Part shown: one piece after another, positions 15,596 through 25,025 of the stretch
Position numbering within the stretch: position 1 is the first letter of the stretch
Layout of the letters: every line of letters begins with the position of its first letter
NCBI GenBank assembly: GCA_963729875.1
Contig: CAVSPR010000002.1
Coordinates: 558,001 to 622,000, forward strand
Direction: 5' to 3'
Length of the DNA: 64,000 bases
Origin: DATBSL01 sp963729875
GTDB lineage: Bacteria; Acidobacteriota; Vicinamibacteria; Fen-336
Program-made: the position numbers and the translations under genes
The notes under the pieces: model-generated
Database searches by the model: none
The model's input: only the letters and a program-made list of their open reading frames with translations
Told to the model about the DNA's origin: nothing

Positions 15596-18500
15596 ATGCA
15601 GCGTGCGGCGGCAATCGTGGCGCTCCATCTTGTGGTCGTTGCCCTGGCCTCGGCCGCCGAGGTCCCGCCGCCGGTGGTCATCGCCTACGTCATGCCCCGC
15701 GGCCGGGTCCTGGAGCCTCACCAGATCCGCGCGGAGAAGCTCACCCACATCAACTTCGCTTTCGCCAATGTCGTGGGCGGGCGTGTGGTGGAGGGCTCGG
15801 CCCTCGATGCCGACAACCTGAAGGTGCTCACCGGGCTCCGAACGCTCCACCCGCACCTGAAGGTGCTCGTGTCGGCCGGCGGCTGGAGCTGGTCGAAGGG
15901 GTTCTCGGACGCCGCGCTCACGCCGCGGAGCCGCCGCGTGTTCGTCGAGAGCGCCGTCGACTTCGTGAAGCGCCACGACCTCGACGGGTTCGACGTGGAC
16001 TGGGAGTACCCGGGGCTGCCCGGAGACGACAACCCGCACCGGCCGGAGGACCAGCAGAACTTCACCTCCCTGATGGCCGGCCTGCGCGCGGCCCTCGACC
16101 GCGAGGGCGCACGTCGCGGAACACACCTCTTCCTCACCCTGGCGGCTGGCGCCTCCTCCAGCTTCATCGCCCACACCGAGATGGCGAAGGTCCAGGCCGT
16201 CGTCGACTTCGTCAACCTCATGACCTACGACTTCCGGGTCGCCAGCCCGGGGGAGCCCGCCGGCCACCACGCGAACCTGTATACGAACCCCGCGGACCCG
16301 CGATCGAACTCCGCCGACGGCGCGGTGCGGGAGTTCCTGGCCGCCGGAGTGCCGGCGGCGAAGCTCGTCCTGGGCGTACCGTTCTACGGGCGGGTGTGGG
16401 AGGGAGTCGGCTCTCCAGAGGGGCTCTACAAGGAGGGACGGCCACCAAGCCAACGGATCGACACCTCTCATCCAGCCCTCGCGGCGCTCGTCGGCCGCGA
16501 GGGATGGGTGCGGGAGTGGGACGCGGCGGCCCAGGCGCCCTTCCTCTGGAACGCCGAGCGGCAGACGTTCGTGACGTACGAGGACGAGGAGTCGCTGTGG
16601 CTGAAGAGCCGCTACATCCGGGAGAAGGGCCTCGGCGGCGTCATGTTCTGGGAGTACCACGCCGACCGCTCGGGGGCGCTCCTCGACACGCTCGACGCGG
16701 CCCTTCACGGCGAGGAGGCACTGCCCCTGTCCGGGGTGTGGCGGTTCGAGCTCGACCCCTCCGACGAGGGGCTCGTCGGCTCCTGGGAGCGCCGCCGCCT
16801 CGGCCAGCGGATCCGGCTCCCGGGCGCCCTCCAGGCCCAGGGTCAGGGCGACGACGTCACGGTCGACACGCCGTGGACCGGTGAGATCGTGGACCGGTCG
16901 TTCTTCACGGCGCCCCGGTACGAGCCGTACCGCCAGCCCGGCCAGGTGAAGGTGCCGTTCTGGCTGCAGCCGGACAAGCACTACGTCGGCCCCGCCTGGT
17001 ACGAGCGGGACGTCGTCTTCCCGCCCGAGTGGAAGGGGCAGCGGCTCGTCCTCGACCTCGAGCGGCCGCACTGGCAGACGCTCCTCTTCCTCGACGGCCG
17101 GGCGATCGGCTCGAACGACAGCCTGTCGACGCCGCACGAGTACGACCTCGGGATGGCGATCGAGCCGGGGACGCACCGGCTCACGATCCGTGTCGACAAC
17201 CGCATGGTCGTGGACGTCGGCACGAACTCGCACAGCGTCAGCGACCACACGCAGGGCAACTGGAACGGCATCGTCGGGCGCATCGAGCTGCGGCCGACGG
17301 CCCCCGTCTGGATCGACGACCTCCAGGTCCTGCCTCGGGTCGCCTCGCGCTCGGCGGTGGTGCGCGGCCGGATCGGGAACGCCACGGGAAGAGCCGGCCG
17401 GGGGACCCTGCGCCTCGAGGTGGCGGCGCCGCGCGGACCGGCCGTCGCGCCGAAGACGGCGGAGGTGGCCTGGGACGCCGCGGGCGGCGCGTTCGAGATC
17501 GAGGTCCCGCTCGGCGCCTCCGCCCCCCTGTGGGACGAGTTCGCGCCCGTGCTCCACCGGCTGGTCGCGACGCTCGAGGCCGGCGGCGCCCGCGACGCGC
17601 GCACGCTGAGCTTCGGCCTGCGGGAGATCGGGACGCAGGGCACGCAGTTCGTGGTCAACGGCCGAAAGGTCTTCTTCCGCGGCACCCTCGAGTGCGCGAT
17701 CTTCCCGAAGACGGGCCACCCGCCGACGGACGCCGCGTCGTGGCGGCGCATCGTGCGCATCGCGAAGGCGCACGGCCTCAACATGATCCGCTTCCACTCG
17801 TGGTGCCCGCCCGAGGCGGCCTTCCGGGCGGCCGACGAGGAGGGGCTCTACTACCAGGTCGAGGCGGGCTCCTGGGCCAACGGCTCCACCCGCCTCGGCG
17901 TGGGGCTGCCGATCGACGACTGGCTCGAGCGCGAGACCAGCCGGATCCTGAAGGCGTACGGCAACCACCCGTCCTTCGTCCTCATGCCCTACGGAAACGA
18001 GCCGGCGGGGCGCGACGAGGAGTTCCTCGGCCGCTGGGTCGAGCGCTGGAAGGCGCGGGATCCCCGCCGCCTCTACACGAGCGGTGCCGGCTGGCCGCAG
18101 ATCCCGGAGAACCAGTTCCACGTGACCGCCGACCCGCGGATCCAGGCCTGGGGCGCAGGGCTCGCGTCGCGAGTCAACGCGAAGCCTCCGGAAACGCGGA
18201 CCGACTACCGCGACTTCGTGCGCGCGCGGGCGGTGCCGGTGATCAGCCACGAGATCGGCCAGTGGTGCGTCTACCCGAACCTCGCCGAGCGCTCGAAGTA
18301 CACGGGCTACCTCAAGGCGAAGAACTTCGACATCTTCGCGGACACGCTTGCCGCGAGCGGGATGGCCGACCAGGCCGGGGTGTTCGTCCGGGCGTCCGGG
18401 AAGCTCCAGGCCCTCCTCTACAAGGAGGACGTCGAGTCGGCGCTCCGCACGCCCGGCATGGGCGGCTTCCAGCTGCTCGACCTGCACGACTTCCCCGGGC

Positions 18501-19483
18501 AAGGCACCGCCCTCGTCGGCGTGCTCGACCCCTTCTGGGACTCGAAGGGCTACGTCACCGCCGACGCGTTCCGGCGCTTCGCCGGCCCGACCGTGCCCCT
18601 CGCGCGGCTCGACCGGCGGGTCTTCACGACGGCCGAAACGCTGGAGGCCGACGTCGAGGTCGCCCACTTCGGGCCGCAGCCGCTCGTGGGCGCGAGGCCC
18701 TCGTGGCGGCTCGTCGGCGAGGACGGGAAGACGGTGGCCCGCGGCGCCCTGCCCCGGCGCGACGTGCCGGTCGACAACGGCGTCGCCCTCGGGCGGGTGA
18801 GCGTCCGGCTTTCGAAGCTCCCGGCCCCGCGCCGGTACCGGCTGGTCGTCGGCCTCGACGGGACGCCCTTCGAGAACGACTGGGACGTCTGGGTGTACCC
18901 GCCGCGCGTGGACACCGCGGTGCCGGCAGGCGTTACCGTCGCACGGGCCCTCGATGCCGCGACGGAGGCGATCCTGCGCGACGGCGGCCGCGTCGTCCTC
19001 CTCGTGCCGCCCGACCGCGTGCGCGGGGACGCGCAGGGGAGAGTCGAGCTCGGCTTCTCGAGCATCTTCTGGAACACGGCGTGGACGCGCGGGCAGGCCC
19101 CGCACACGCTGGGCGTCCTCCTCGACCCGAAGCACCCGGCCGTCGCGTCGTTCCCGACCGAGGGCCACAGCACCTGGCAGTGGTGGTACCTCGTGAGCCG
19201 CGCGGGGGCGATGATCCTCGACGGCCTGCCGCGGGAGCTGCGTCCCACCGTGCAGGTGATCGACGACTGGTTCACGAGCCGGCGCCTGGGCCTCGTCTTC
19301 GAGGCGAGGGTGGGGAAGGGGCGGCTGCTGGTGACGAGCATCGACCTCGACCGCGACCTCGAGGCGAACCCCGTCGCCCGCCAGATGCGCCACAGCCTCC
19401 TGCGCTACGCCGCCAGCGATCGCTTCGTGCCGGTCGTCGACGTTCCCGCCGACGCCGTGCGCGGGCTGATGGCCGGCGAGTGA
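15596..19483 (+). CDS. Secreted GH18-GH2 fusion glycoside hydrolase
   Basis: A 1295-residue exported enzyme with a signal peptide (1-21). Residues about 22-375 form a GH18 chitinase-like barrel with the catalytic DxxDxDxE motif (D130, D133, D135, E137) and MTYDF and MFWEYHAD strands. Residues about 380-1000 are GH2-like: a jelly-roll sugar-binding domain, an Ig-like sandwich, and a TIM barrel with acid/base E802 (YGNEP) and nucleophile E886 (ISHEIGQW). The C-terminal 300 residues look like further beta domains. The two catalytic units could act in sequence on a chitin-like or N-glycan substrate. Start ATG has AAGGGAGG just upstream. Reading is continuous without frameshift. Confidence 0.85.
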   Translation: MQRAAAIVALHLVVVALASAAEVPPPVVIAYVMPRGRVLEPHQIRAEKLTHINFAFANVVGGRVVEGSALDADNLKVLTGLRTLHPHLKVLVSAGGWSWSKGFSDAALTPRSRRVFVESAVDFVKRHDLDGFDVDWEYPGLPGDDNPHRPEDQQNFTSLMAGLRAALDREGARRGTHLFLTLAAGASSSFIAHTEMAKVQAVVDFVNLMTYDFRVASPGEPAGHHANLYTNPADPRSNSADGAVREFLAAGVPAAKLVLGVPFYGRVWEGVGSPEGLYKEGRPPSQRIDTSHPALAALVGREGWVREWDAAAQAPFLWNAERQTFVTYEDEESLWLKSRYIREKGLGGVMFWEYHADRSGALLDTLDAALHGEEALPLSGVWRFELDPSDEGLVGSWERRRLGQRIRLPGALQAQGQGDDVTVDTPWTGEIVDRSFFTAPRYEPYRQPGQVKVPFWLQPDKHYVGPAWYERDVVFPPEWKGQRLVLDLERPHWQTLLFLDGRAIGSNDSLSTPHEYDLGMAIEPGTHRLTIRVDNRMVVDVGTNSHSVSDHTQGNWNGIVGRIELRPTAPVWIDDLQVLPRVASRSAVVRGRIGNATGRAGRGTLRLEVAAPRGPAVAPKTAEVAWDAAGGAFEIEVPLGASAPLWDEFAPVLHRLVATLEAGGARDARTLSFGLREIGTQGTQFVVNGRKVFFRGTLECAIFPKTGHPPTDAASWRRIVRIAKAHGLNMIRFHSWCPPEAAFRAADEEGLYYQVEAGSWANGSTRLGVGLPIDDWLERETSRILKAYGNHPSFVLMPYGNEPAGRDEEFLGRWVERWKARDPRRLYTSGAGWPQIPENQFHVTADPRIQAWGAGLASRVNAKPPETRTDYRDFVRARAVPVISHEIGQWCVYPNLAERSKYTGYLKAKNFDIFADTLAASGMADQAGVFVRASGKLQALLYKEDVESALRTPGMGGFQLLDLHDFPGQGTALVGVLDPFWDSKGYVTADAFRRFAGPTVPLARLDRRVFTTAETLEADVEVAHFGPQPLVGARPSWRLVGEDGKTVARGALPRRDVPVDNGVALGRVSVRLSKLPAPRRYRLVVGLDGTPFENDWDVWVYPPRVDTAVPAGVTVARALDAATEAILRDGGRVVLLVPPDRVRGDAQGRVELGFSSIFWNTAWTRGQAPHTLGVLLDPKHPAVASFPTEGHSTWQWWYLVSRAGAMILDGLPRELRPTVQVIDDWFTSRRLGLVFEARVGKGRLLVTSIDLDRDLEANPVARQMRHSLLRYAASDRFVPVVDVPADAVRGLMAGE

Positions 19484-19622
19484 GGACTCCCATGTCTCGG
19501 TGGCCGGGAGGGGCATGCGTCCGAATCCGGCAGGGGAATGTCCGCTTTCCGGCGGCGGACCGGTGTAAGCCACGGCGCTGCAACGACTCGACGCTGGCAC
19601 ACGTCCTGCTAAATCCGGGACG

Positions 19623-20858
19623 ATGTCCACCGCTGCCTCTTCCCGGCCCGGCGCCCTCGACGTGGCCGACGCCCTGCTGAGCGTCCTCGTCTTCCGCGGA
19701 GCGGCGGCGCTCACCCTCGCCCCCAACGAGCGCGAGTACGAGGCCTCTCTCGTGCTCGAGGCCTCGCCCTCGCCCCTCCTCACCCTGCCCCTCCCCCTGG
19801 GCCACGCGGTGGCGGCACGCCTCGGCCTCGTCGGCGGACTGGACCCGTGGGTTCCCGGCGCGCGCCTGGGGCGCATCGACGTGAGCGCGGGCGGGAAGCG
19901 GGCCGAGCTGCTCGTCGTCCTCCGCGACACGCCCTGGGGCTTCTCGGTCGAGCTGCGCCGCCTGGTGACCCACGAGGCGGCCACCCGCGCGGCCGACCTC
20001 GCGAGCGGCGCCGGGCGGATCGGGCCCTACCACCTCGAACAGGAGATCGGGCGCGGCTCCATGGGGATCGTGTACCGGGCGCGGCGCGGTGGCGCGGGGC
20101 CGCCGGTGGCGGTGAAGGTGCTCAACCCCTCGATTGCCTACGACCCCGACATGTCCGCACGCTTCGTGCGCGAGGGGCGCGCGGCCGCCCTCGTCAACGA
20201 CCCGGGCGTCGTCGGCGTGACCGACTTCGGCAGCCTTCCCGACGGCCGCTCCTTCCTCGTGATGGAGTGGGTCGAGGGTCGCACCCTCGAAGAGGCGCTG
20301 GGAGAGGGCGGCACCCTGGCCCCGGCGGAGGCCGTGCGCGTCACCCTCCGGATCCTGGTCGCGCTGGAGGCGGCCCACGTGCGGGGGGTCGTGCACCGCG
20401 ACCTCAAGCCGTCGAACGTCTTCCTCACCACGGGGGGACAGGTGAAGATCGCGGACTTCGGCGCCGCGCTCGTGGACGATCCCCTTCGCGGGGTGAGGAC
20501 GGAGGCCGGGATCATCCTCGGGACCCCGGCCTACATGGCCCCGGAGCAGGCCCTGGCCCTGCCCACGGACGCGCGGGCCGACCTGTACGCGGTCGGCGGC
20601 ATCCTGTTCCGCGTGCTCTCGGGGGCCCCGCCGTTCCGGGCCGCGGCGCTGCTCGAGGTGCTCCGCCAGCAGATCGAGGACACGGCGCCTCCCGTCACGA
20701 GCCCTCACGGCTCCCTGCCCGACGTGCTCGTCGGGTGCGTGGCGCGGGCGCTGGCCAAGCGCCCCGACGACCGCTTCCGCAACGCCGGTGAGATGCGGGC
20801 CGTCCTCGAGCTCGCGCTCGTCCTCCTCGCCGGCACCGCCTCGCCGGAGGCCTCCTGA
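19623..20858 (+). CDS. Ser/Thr protein kinase with secretion-ATPase-like N-domain
   Basis: A 411-residue cytosolic Hanks-type kinase. The catalytic domain (about 138-405) has the glycine loop GRGSMGIVYRA, VAVKVL lysine, HRDLKPSNV, DFG (ADFGAAL) and MAPEQ. The first 120 residues are not kinase: LAPNEREYEA...GLDPWVPGARLGRIDV...GGKRAELLV...WGFSVELRRL follows the pattern of the N2 domain of PilB/GspE secretion ATPases, without the ATPase itself. That similarity is by eye. No transmembrane segment or PASTA repeats. No ribosome site is obvious. The receiver-like gene follows within about 20 bp. Confidence 0.85.
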   Translation: MSTAASSRPGALDVADALLSVLVFRGAAALTLAPNEREYEASLVLEASPSPLLTLPLPLGHAVAARLGLVGGLDPWVPGARLGRIDVSAGGKRAELLVVLRDTPWGFSVELRRLVTHEAATRAADLASGAGRIGPYHLEQEIGRGSMGIVYRARRGGAGPPVAVKVLNPSIAYDPDMSARFVREGRAAALVNDPGVVGVTDFGSLPDGRSFLVMEWVEGRTLEEALGEGGTLAPAEAVRVTLRILVALEAAHVRGVVHRDLKPSNVFLTTGGQVKIADFGAALVDDPLRGVRTEAGIILGTPAYMAPEQALALPTDARADLYAVGGILFRVLSGAPPFRAAALLEVLRQQIEDTAPPVTSPHGSLPDVLVGCVARALAKRPDDRFRNAGEMRAVLELALVLLAGTASPEAS

Positions 20859-20875
20859 GCCTGCGGGCCCGTACC

Positions 20876-21454
20876 GTGCTCCTGGTGGACGCCGACCCCG
20901 CGACGGCGGAGGCGGCCCTCGCCGTCCTGCCCGCGGGCCTCCACCGCGTCCTCGCCGCGGCCGACGCGCACGAGGCACTGGCGACCCTCGGCAGCCAGAG
21001 AGTGGACGTGCTGGTCAGCGAGCTCGTCCTGCCGGACGACAGCGGCCTCCACCTGCTGGTCGAGGCGCGCCGTCTCCACCCCGGGGTGGCGCGCCTGGCG
21101 CTCACCGCCGTCGAGGAGTTCGACGCGGCGGTGGCCGCCATCAACGAGGCCGAGGTCTTCCGCTTCCTGCGCAAGCCGGTGGACGCGCTGGCGCTGCGCT
21201 CCGCCGTCGAGGAGGCGCTGGCCCGCGCCGACGCCGTCCACGACGCGCGCGGCGCCCGGGAGGCGGCGGAGCGCCGCCGCATCGCCCTCCACGACCTCGA
21301 GACCGACCACCCCGGCATCTCCCTCGTCGCCGCCGGGCCCGAGGGCTACTTCATCCCTCGCCACCGCCTCCAGGGGCTCGCCGAGCGCCTGCGCGACACC
21401 CCGGTCGGCAAGGCGCTCGCCGAGGCGGTCGCGGCGGGCGCGCAGAAGGGGTGA
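20876..21454 (+). CDS. Receiver-domain protein with Glu in place of phospho-Asp
   Basis: A 192-residue protein with a CheY-like receiver (about 1-120): acidic pocket VDADP, switch Thr in LALTAVEE, and Lys in FLRKPVD. At the phosphorylation position the sequence reads VLVSELVLPDDSG, so Glu replaces Asp. The remaining 70 residues are not recognised. A Glu there often mimics the phosphorylated state, suggesting a constitutively active or phosphorylation-independent adaptor. It follows the kinase directly, and the real start may be a CTG at 20855 or 20861, since the frame is conserved to there and no good RBS precedes GTG 20876. Confidence 0.75.
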   Translation: MLLVDADPATAEAALAVLPAGLHRVLAAADAHEALATLGSQRVDVLVSELVLPDDSGLHLLVEARRLHPGVARLALTAVEEFDAAVAAINEAEVFRFLRKPVDALALRSAVEEALARADAVHDARGAREAAERRRIALHDLETDHPGISLVAAGPEGYFIPRHRLQGLAERLRDTPVGKALAEAVAAGAQKG

Positions 21455-21526
21455 AGGACCACGGGCTTTCCGGGAGGGCGTTCGAGATCCCTCGCGCGCG
21501 CTCCGCGTCCGCCGCGCGCTCGGGGG

Positions 21527-22525
21527 TCAGGGCTCGACGATCACCTTGAGCCCCTCGCGGGTGGCGGCGACCTCGAAGGCCTTCGCCGCCTCCGCCAACG
21601 GGAAGCGGTGGGTGACGATCGAGCGCAGGTCCACGCGGCCGGCGGCGGCGAGGGCGATGGCGCGCGGGTAGGTGTGCTTCATCCGCCGCACCATGACGAA
21701 GGTCAGGCCCTTGCGCCGCGCGGTCGAGGCCTTGAAGCTCGTGCGCTCGTCCGAGGGGATGCCGGCGAGGACGACCCGCCCGCCGGGGCGCACCGCCTCG
21801 GCCGCCGCGTCCACCGCGGGCTGCACGCCGGCCGCCTCGATCGCCACGTCGAGGCCGTGGCCACCCACCGACTTCAGGATGGCCTTCGCCTCGCGCCCGT
21901 CCTCGGCGGCGAACGCCTCCGCCCCGAGCGCGCGCGCTGCCTCGAGCCGGTGCGGCCGACTCGCGAGGTCGGTGGCCACGAGGCGTGCGGCCCCCGCCGC
22001 CTTCGCGACCTGCAGGCAGAGAAGGCCGATCGGACCGCTGCCGAAGACCCCCACGCTCGTCCCCGGTCGGACGTGGGCGAGGTCGACGGTGTGGATCGCG
22101 ACCCCGAGGGGCTCGAGCATCGCCCCGTCATCGGCGGTGAAGCCCTCGGGGAGCGGGAAGAGGCAGTGCTCCGGCCACGCCATCCACTCGCGCATCGAGC
22201 CGTCGTCGCCGTCCTGCCCCGAGAAGCGGATGGTCGGGCAGAGGTTCGGGTGGCCCTCGAGGCAGAGCGCGCAATGCGCGCACGGGATCGCCGGCTCGAT
22301 GGCCACGAGGCGGCCGTCCCCGGTCCGTCCCGCCATCTCGTGGCCGGGCACGACCGGCCGGGTGATCCGGCTGCTGCCGATGCCACCCTCCTCGAACCAG
22401 TGGAGGTCCGATCCGCAGAGGCCGACCGCCTCGACACGGACGAGCACCTGGCCGGAAGCGGGGGTCGGGCGCTCCTCGTCGTGCAGGCGCACGTCGCGAA
22501 GGCCGTGGAGTCGGGCGACACGCAT
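21527..22525 (-). CDS. Zinc-dependent polyol/threonine dehydrogenase-type MDR protein
   Basis: A 332-residue medium-chain dehydrogenase. Catalytic zinc ligands are in CGSDLHWF and GHEMAG, the structural zinc cysteines in CAHCALCLEGHPNLC, and the NAD-binding turn in FGSGPIGLL. The closest pattern is sorbitol/L-iditol or arabinitol 2-dehydrogenase. It abuts araD (its start is at the araD stop) and reads in the same direction, so it likely oxidises a sugar alcohol feeding the pentose operon. It is the last gene of araB-araD-dehydrogenase. The exact polyol cannot be inferred. Confidence 0.83.
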   Translation of the reverse strand: MRVARLHGLRDVRLHDEERPTPASGQVLVRVEAVGLCGSDLHWFEEGGIGSSRITRPVVPGHEMAGRTGDGRLVAIEPAIPCAHCALCLEGHPNLCPTIRFSGQDGDDGSMREWMAWPEHCLFPLPEGFTADDGAMLEPLGVAIHTVDLAHVRPGTSVGVFGSGPIGLLCLQVAKAAGAARLVATDLASRPHRLEAARALGAEAFAAEDGREAKAILKSVGGHGLDVAIEAAGVQPAVDAAAEAVRPGGRVVLAGIPSDERTSFKASTARRKGLTFVMVRRMKHTYPRAIALAAAGRVDLRSIVTHRFPLAEAAKAFEVAATREGLKVIVEP

Positions 22526-23245
22526 CTACTTCTTCTCCTTCTGGCCGTAGTAGGCGCCCTTCCCGTGCTTCCGGAGGTAGTGCTTGTCGACCAGGAAGGC
22601 CGCGGGGCGCTTGACCCCGCGTGAGCCCGTCGCCCGGACGAGGATTTCCATCCGCGACAGGTACTCGAGGGCCCGCGCGTTCTCCACCGCCTCCGCCGCG
22701 TCGCGGCCCCAGGCGAAGGGCCCGTGGTGGAGCACGAGGACGGCGGCGATCTCCTCCGGGGAGAGGCGCTTTCTCCGGAAGGTCTCGACGATCACGAGGC
22801 CGGTGCTCCTCTCGTAGTCCGTCGCGACCTCTCTCCGGGTGAGGGCCCGGGTCACCGGAACGTCTCCGCGGAAGTGGTCGGCGTGGGTGGTGCCGAGGCA
22901 GCGAACCGGAAGCCCGGCCTGGGCGAGCGCCGTGGCGCTCTCGGAGTGCGTGTGGACGATGCCGCCGCAGCCGGGGAAAGCCCGGTAGATCTCGAGGTGG
23001 GTCGGCGTGTCGGAGGAGGGGCGCAGGTCCGAGCCCACCACCTCGCCGGTCGCGAGCGAGACGGGCACGATGTGCTCCGGCTTCAGCCGGTCGTACGGGA
23101 CGCCGCTCGGCTTGATGGCCATGAGGCCCGCCGTGCGGTCGACACCCGACACGTTCCCGAAGGTGCCCATCACGAGACCGCTCCGCGCGAGCGCGACGTT
23201 CGCGCGGTGGACCTCCTGCCGCAGCGCCTCCGCCGCCCCGCTCAT
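22526..23245 (-). CDS. araD: L-ribulose-5-phosphate 4-epimerase
   Basis: A 239-residue class II aldolase-family epimerase converting L-ribulose 5-phosphate to D-xylulose 5-phosphate. Family motifs are visible: GTFGNVSGVD, IKPSGVPYDRL, the zinc His pair in IVHTHSE, and GTTHADHFRGDVPVTR, which is specific to AraD rather than fuculose aldolases. The C-terminus (HYLRKHGKGAYYGQ) is also typical. Its ATG overlaps the araB stop (ATGA, 23242-23245), so the two are translationally coupled. No araA isomerase is in the window; ribulose may come from a polyol via the downstream dehydrogenase. Confidence 0.93.
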   Translation of the reverse strand: MSGAAEALRQEVHRANVALARSGLVMGTFGNVSGVDRTAGLMAIKPSGVPYDRLKPEHIVPVSLATGEVVGSDLRPSSDTPTHLEIYRAFPGCGGIVHTHSESATALAQAGLPVRCLGTTHADHFRGDVPVTRALTRREVATDYERSTGLVIVETFRRKRLSPEEIAAVLVLHHGPFAWGRDAAEAVENARALEYLSRMEILVRATGSRGVKRPAAFLVDKHYLRKHGKGAYYGQKEKK

Positions 23246-24944
23246 GCCCCGTTCCCCTGGCGCTTCGTCTCGCGCTCGCGGATTGCGAGCAACCGCTTCA
23301 TGAGGGTGGGGATATTTGCCCTCGCGCCCTTCACCCCGCCGAAGACGTCGTGCAGCTCGCGGTAGATCCCGTAGAGCTCGTCGTAGACGCGCTTCGCGGC
23401 CGGGTTCGGCGTATAGCGCTTCTCCTTGAGAGAGGTCATCTTCTCCTGCGCCGCCTCGAAGCCGGGGTGCGCGCCGGCGAGCGACCGCCGCCGAGATGGC
23501 GGAGCCGAGGGCCGGGGTCTGCGGCGAGCCGGCGATCAGCATCGGGTGGCCGATCACGTCGGCGTAGATCTGCATGAAGAGCGCGTTCTTCTCGGCGATC
23601 CCGCCGCAGCAGACGACGCGGTCGATCGGGACGCCGTACTCGCTCATCCGCTCGATGATGGCGCGGGCGCCGAAGGCGGTCGCCTCGATGAGGGCCCGGT
23701 AGACCTCGGCCCGCGTCGTGTGGAGCGTCTGGCCGACGAGGAGGCCGGTGAGCCGCGGGTCCACGAGGATCGTCCGGTTGCCGTTGTTCCAGTCGAGGGC
23801 CACGAGGCCCGACTGGCCCGGCTCCGAGCCTCGCGGCCTCGGCGGAGAGCTCGGCGTGCAGCTTCTCGTCGCCCTGGCAGACGCCCTCCACCCACCACTT
23901 CAAGATGTCGCCCACCGCGGACTGTCCGGCCTCGAGCCCGTAGTAGCCCGGCATGATCGAGCCGTTCACGATCCCGCAGATGCCGGGCACGTCCGCGGAT
24001 CTTCTCCTTCGTCGAGGCGCACCGCGCAGTCGCAGGTGGAGGTGCCGATGATCTTGACGAGCGTGCCGCGCGCGCACGCCGGAGCCCACCGCGCCGTAGT
24101 GCGCGTCGAAGGCCCCCATCGCGATGGGGATGCCCTCGCGGCAGGCCGAGCTTCGCCGCCCACTCCTTCGACAGCGTGCCCGCCGGCCGGTCCGCCGCGT
24201 AGCGCCTTCTCGTACAGCCGGTCGCGCAGCGTCCGCGAGCCTGGGGTCGAGCCGCGTCAGGAAGCTCCTTCGCCGGCAGCCCGCCCCACGCGTCCGAGTA
24301 CATGGCCTTGTGGCCGGCGGCGCAGACGCACGCGCTGGATCCTCGCGGGATCATCGATGCCGGCGAGGACGGCAGGGACGAAGTCGGCCAGCTCCACCCA
24401 GCTATGGGCGGCGGCGAAGACGTCGGGCGCCACCTTGAGGCAGTGCCAGATCTTCGACCAGAACCACTCGGAGGAGTAGGTGCCGCCGATCTGCGCGAGG
24501 TACTGCGGCGCGTGCTCGGCGGCGACCGCGGTGATGGCCGCGGCCTCCTCCGCGCCCGGTGTGGTCCTTCCACAGCCAGGCCTGGGCGGCGAGGTTGGCC
24601 TTCCACTTCGCCTCGAGGGCGAGCGGCCGGCCCTGCGCGTCCACCGGGATCGGGGTCGAGCCGGTCGTGTCGACGCCGATGCCGACCACGTCGCCGCGCG
24701 AGAAGCCGGGCTGCGTCTCGGCGGCGGCGAGCGCGCCGTTCACGGAGGCCTCGAGGCCGGCGACATAGTCGGCCGGGCTCTGCCGCGCGAGGTGGGGCTC
24801 CCGCGGGTCGAGCAGGATGCCGTGGTCGCCCGACGGGTAGTCGAAGACGAACGTCCCCAGCTCCCGCCCGTCCGCGCAGTCCACGACCAGCGCCCGCACG
24901 GAGTTGGTGCCGTAGTCGATGCCGACGGTGACGGCCTTGGCCAT
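23242..24944 (-). pseudogene. araB: Ribulokinase AraB, interrupted by eleven +1 insertions
   Basis: FGGY-family kinase phosphorylating L-ribulose. The N-terminus (MAKAVTVGIDYGTNSVRALV) and C-terminus (TSLKEKRYTPNPAAKRVYDELY) are typical AraB. In between, the conserved text jumps frame eleven times, near 24554, 24330, 24264, 24230, 24202, 24141, 24070, 24010, 23997, 23825 and 23480, always by one extra G or C. Removing one base at each restores a continuous 563-residue protein, close to the usual 566, with no internal stop; for example GHKAMYSDAWGGLPAKE, IIGTSTCDCAVRLD and GIVNGSIMPGYYGLEAGQ. No decay other than these insertions is visible, so error in this stretch of sequence is more likely than a true pseudogene. 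GGGAGGAGAG precedes the ATG. Confidence 0.85.
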
Positions 24945-25025
24945 GAGGTCTCTCCTCCCGGACGCGCCGGCGAGCGAAGCTACCGCCCCGGGCAAAGGGC
25001 GTCAAGAGACGCGGGATTCAGGCCT

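Noticed and set aside
19595..19610. Sigma-54-like TGGCAC-N5-CTGC before the kinase
   Set aside because: The -12 element has C for T, and the predicted start would fall almost on the ATG. Not convincing next to the perfect site at 35522.
15464..19984. A 1506-codon open frame on the minus strand opposite the GH18-GH2 gene
   Set aside because: It is an antisense shadow caused by high GC: composition is Arg/Glu/Val/Pro-biased, no motif is seen, and the plus strand encodes recognisable enzymes throughout.
23242..24944. Programmed ribosomal frameshifting in araB
   Set aside because: Eleven independent +1 sites without slippery heptamers, stop codons or structures would be unprecedented. Sequence error is simpler.
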